A stretch of 22,526 nt of DNA from a virus: IMG/VR virus record IMGVR_UViG_3300033571_012949, positions 1-22,526 of that record, one strand, 5' to 3'. The notes below the pieces were generated by a model. It saw only the letters and a list, made by a program, of their open reading frames with translations, was not told the origin of the DNA and did not search any database. Made by a program: the position numbers and the translations under genes. Shown here piece after piece: positions 20,929-22,526 of this stretch; the first letter of the stretch is position 1, and the number at the start of each line of letters is the position of its first letter.

Positions 20929-21777
20929 GTGACGGTCAACCTTATTACGTCCCAGTTCCGGACGCAGTTTTTCGACGAGTTCAAAATGGACTTCGACCGC
21001 AACCAGGCGCTCCTGCGCCAGACGGTGCGGTCGGATGGTCTGGTGCGTGGTGACACGGTTCGCTTCGACATCGTCGATCCGGCGGATACGGCCAACACGC
21101 GTGGCCGTGACGGCGCGATCCCGCTCTCGCAGCTTGGCCTGTCTCAGGTCACGGCGACGATCCGTGAGAACTTCAAGAAGTACCAGATCGACGATTTCGA
21201 CCTGTTCCGCGCCAACCCGAACACGCGCAACGCGATGATCAAGCGTGGCGTGGGCTCGATCAACAAGTCGGTCGATCAGCTCATCATCAACGAGCTGGAC
21301 ACCACGGTGACGCAGGTGTCGGGCACGGCGGCGGCGCTGTCGACGCTGGCGCAGGTGTCGTCGTGGATCACGACGCTGCTCAACAACGACGTCGCGCGCG
21401 ATGGTCGTCTGTGGGCGGTGATCACGCCGAACGCCGAGTTCCAGATGATGAAGATCAATGAGTACAAGTCGTCTGACTTCATTCGGATCGAGAACAAGCC
21501 CGCCGCCCAGGACGTGGTGCCGGGCTATCGCTCGTGGCTCGGCGTGAAGTGGCTCGTGCATACCGGCCTGACGGGTCGCGGCACGAACAACGCGCAGTGC
21601 TATATGTACCACGAGGACGCGCTCGGTCACAAGATCGACGGCGATCCGACCGTGCATCCCTACTACTACGAGCCGGAAGACCGGTACGAGTGCTGGGTGC
21701 GCGTGCGCCACGCCGCGCGTGTGGTGCTTCCGCGCGGCGTCTGCCGCTTCCGTCACGACGACACGGCCGCGTTCTAA
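20929..21777 (+). CDS. Major capsid protein
   Basis: 282 residues from a GTG at 20929 (read MTVNLITSQFRTQFFDEFKM). I chose it because GGAGG ends five bases before it; an in-frame ATG 12 bases upstream would place that Shine-Dalgarno inside the gene and has no good site of its own. Motifs of the podoviral capsid family (P22/BPP-like, HK97 fold) are DFDRNQALLRQTVRSDGLVR, GDTVRFDIVDPADTANT, ENFKKYQIDDFDLFRANPN, and LWAVITPNAEFQMMKINEYK. The end is positive and compact (RVRHAARVVLPRGVCRFRHD). It forms the icosahedral shell. The scaffold gene upstream and a small possible decoration protein downstream agree with this assignment. Confidence 0.85.
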   Translation: MTVNLITSQFRTQFFDEFKMDFDRNQALLRQTVRSDGLVRGDTVRFDIVDPADTANTRGRDGAIPLSQLGLSQVTATIRENFKKYQIDDFDLFRANPNTRNAMIKRGVGSINKSVDQLIINELDTTVTQVSGTAAALSTLAQVSSWITTLLNNDVARDGRLWAVITPNAEFQMMKINEYKSSDFIRIENKPAAQDVVPGYRSWLGVKWLVHTGLTGRGTNNAQCYMYHEDALGHKIDGDPTVHPYYYEPEDRYECWVRVRHAARVVLPRGVCRFRHDDTAAF

Positions 21778-21789
21778 GGAGCACTCACC

Positions 21790-22116
21790 ATGCCGTACGA
21801 TACTCGTTATCTTGCTATCAAGCAGCACATCCCGAACGAAGTCGGGGGCCAGGAATGGTGGTACGACACGACCGACGCGGTCACGGTCGTGCGCGCCGCG
21901 AACTACATCACCGACGCCCTCGCGCGCGGGATGGAGAAGGGTGACATCATCTGGGTCCGTGTGTGGTCGGCCCTGCCGAACACCTCCACGGCTAAGCAGA
22001 CGGCGGTCGCCACAGCGCCTACGTTGACGGGCATTCAGCAGATGCTGGTGCTCGGCGTGACGTCGGCCGGCGCTGACTTGTCGGACGGCTCGGCCATCAC
22101 GGCGACGAACACGTAA
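21790..22116 (+). CDS. Small virion protein downstream of capsid
   Basis: 108 residues starting MPYDTRYLAIKQHIPNEVGG, with AAGGAG upstream. The protein has QEWWYDTTDAVTVVRAANYI, TDALARGMEKGDIIWVRVWS and a Thr/Ala-rich C-terminus. The pattern of a beta-rich fold with a motif GMxxGDxIxV occurs in short proteins directly after phage capsid genes, thought to be decoration or head-stabilising proteins. It is followed by two hairpins and a T-run, so it is the last gene of this transcription unit. Assignment by position and pattern. Confidence 0.65.
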   Translation: MPYDTRYLAIKQHIPNEVGGQEWWYDTTDAVTVVRAANYITDALARGMEKGDIIWVRVWSALPNTSTAKQTAVATAPTLTGIQQMLVLGVTSAGADLSDGSAITATNT

Positions 22117-22177
22117 GCGGCCTAACCAGCCGCTCACTGAGACGGGCGATGGTTCATCATGGGCCATCGCCCGTTTT
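22116..22177 (+). terminator. Tandem hairpins with Rho-independent terminator
   Basis: AGCGGC (22116-22121) pairs with GCCGCT (22129-22134) around CTAACCA. Then an 11-bp perfect stem, ACGGGCGATGG (22142-22152) with CCATCGCCCGT (22164-22174), is followed by TTTT (22174-22177). This is a classic intrinsic terminator at the end of the capsid cluster. The adjacent first hairpin is unusual but may add strength. Confidence 0.8.
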
Positions 22178-22192
22178 CCGTTTGGAGGGTTC

Positions 22193-22526
22193 ATGCCGCC
22201 GGTTCGCGCTATTCCGAAGTCACTGGATCTGGAGGTCGAAGGCTCGTTCCGCGGGCGCTTCTACTGCCGAGTCCCGGTCGAACACGGGCCGGAGGCGGTG
22301 GCCGCGCCGGCTTACTTTGGCGACGAGGCCGCGAAGACGAAGCTGCGCGAGGGCGACCGGATCGAGGTCGAGCCCGAGGATATGTCGTGGATGGGCGAAC
22401 TGGTCGTGCGCGCAATCGTGCTGCCGTCGCGCGAAGTCGTGACGCGTTGGGTCGTGGGGCCGATTATGTTCGACGTGCCAGCGACGGACGCGGGCGATTT
22501 CAATATTTCCTGGCGCGGCAAGGCCA
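22193..22526 (+). CDS. Hypothetical phage protein, 3' end beyond the right edge
   Basis: The ATG at 22193 follows GGAGGG. It is open to the window end, 111 residues: MPPVRAIPKSLDLEVEGSFR, GRFYCRVPVEHGPEAVAAPA, then EVVTRWVVGPIMFDVPATD and ISWRGK. The visible part is beta-rich with a GDRIEVEPED turn and no signal peptide. It begins a new unit after the terminator, although read-through is possible. Family not recognised; a tail or head-completion protein is expected at this position in podoviruses. Confidence 0.65.
   Translation, partial: MPPVRAIPKSLDLEVEGSFRGRFYCRVPVEHGPEAVAAPAYFGDEAAKTKLREGDRIEVEPEDMSWMGELVVRAIVLPSREVVTRWVVGPIMFDVPATDAGDFNISWRGKA

Overview
The window is part of a temperate, podovirus-like bacteriophage or prophage from a GC-rich alphaproteobacterium. 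The host class is inferred from a GcrA-family cell-cycle regulator, from a Cro-like protein of a kind common in alphaproteobacterial phages, and from the strongly GC-biased codon use. The podovirus assignment rests on a head-to-tail connector-type portal (T7/BPP-1 style) next to a small Bbp19-like protein, a scaffolding protein and a capsid protein. No integrase, tRNA, IS element, CRISPR array or host gene is visible, so free phage and prophage cannot be told apart here.

Layout. (a) 1-1245, leftward: a gene running off the left edge, a small coiled-coil protein, and a CI/LexA-like repressor with an S24 peptidase domain. (b) 1302-1331: a divergent control region with a perfect 9-bp inverted repeat behind a TTGACG -35 box. 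A near-copy of the same operator plus a half-site lies at 529-570, left of the repressor. (c) 1339-8280, rightward early operon, mostly joined by 4-bp start/stop overlaps: Cro-like protein, GcrA-like regulator, five tiny proteins (three are membrane proteins), RecE-like PD-(D/E)XK nuclease, RecT annealing protein, DEAH-box helicase, and a primase-polymerase fused to a VirE-type helicase domain. (d) 8204-8590, leftward: a VRR-NUC nuclease whose 3' end overlaps the primase gene. (e) 8631-8876: a non-coding, locally AT-richer segment with about twelve copies of a GGRGGAACCG word in both orientations, the best candidate replication origin or partition/control locus. (f) 8939-10049: two small genes and a regulator that joins a DnaA domain IV-like helix-turn-helix to an OmpR-type winged helix. 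It is followed at once by two copies of a 14-bp palindrome. (g) 10288-22526, rightward late operon: small membrane protein, coiled-coil protein, small and large terminase, several structural proteins including a head-spike/fibre-type protein, a lipoprotein with a zinc-protease motif, portal, more structural proteins, scaffold, capsid, and after a terminator the start of another gene.

How the parts may work together. The repressor probably sits on operators on both sides of its own gene and shuts off the leftward and rightward early promoters. When it is lost, the rightward operon makes Cro-like and GcrA-like regulators and the recombination and replication machinery. The DnaA-IV/winged-helix protein sits just upstream of the late block and beside two identical palindromes, which makes it the obvious candidate for the early-to-late switch (inference). 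A GcrA homologue plus a protein that combines DnaA-type and CtrA/OmpR-type DNA-binding folds suggests that the phage taps into the alphaproteobacterial cell-cycle circuit. This, the GGRGGAACCG array, and the highly structured 150-bp leader in front of the capsid gene are the parts most worth a second look.
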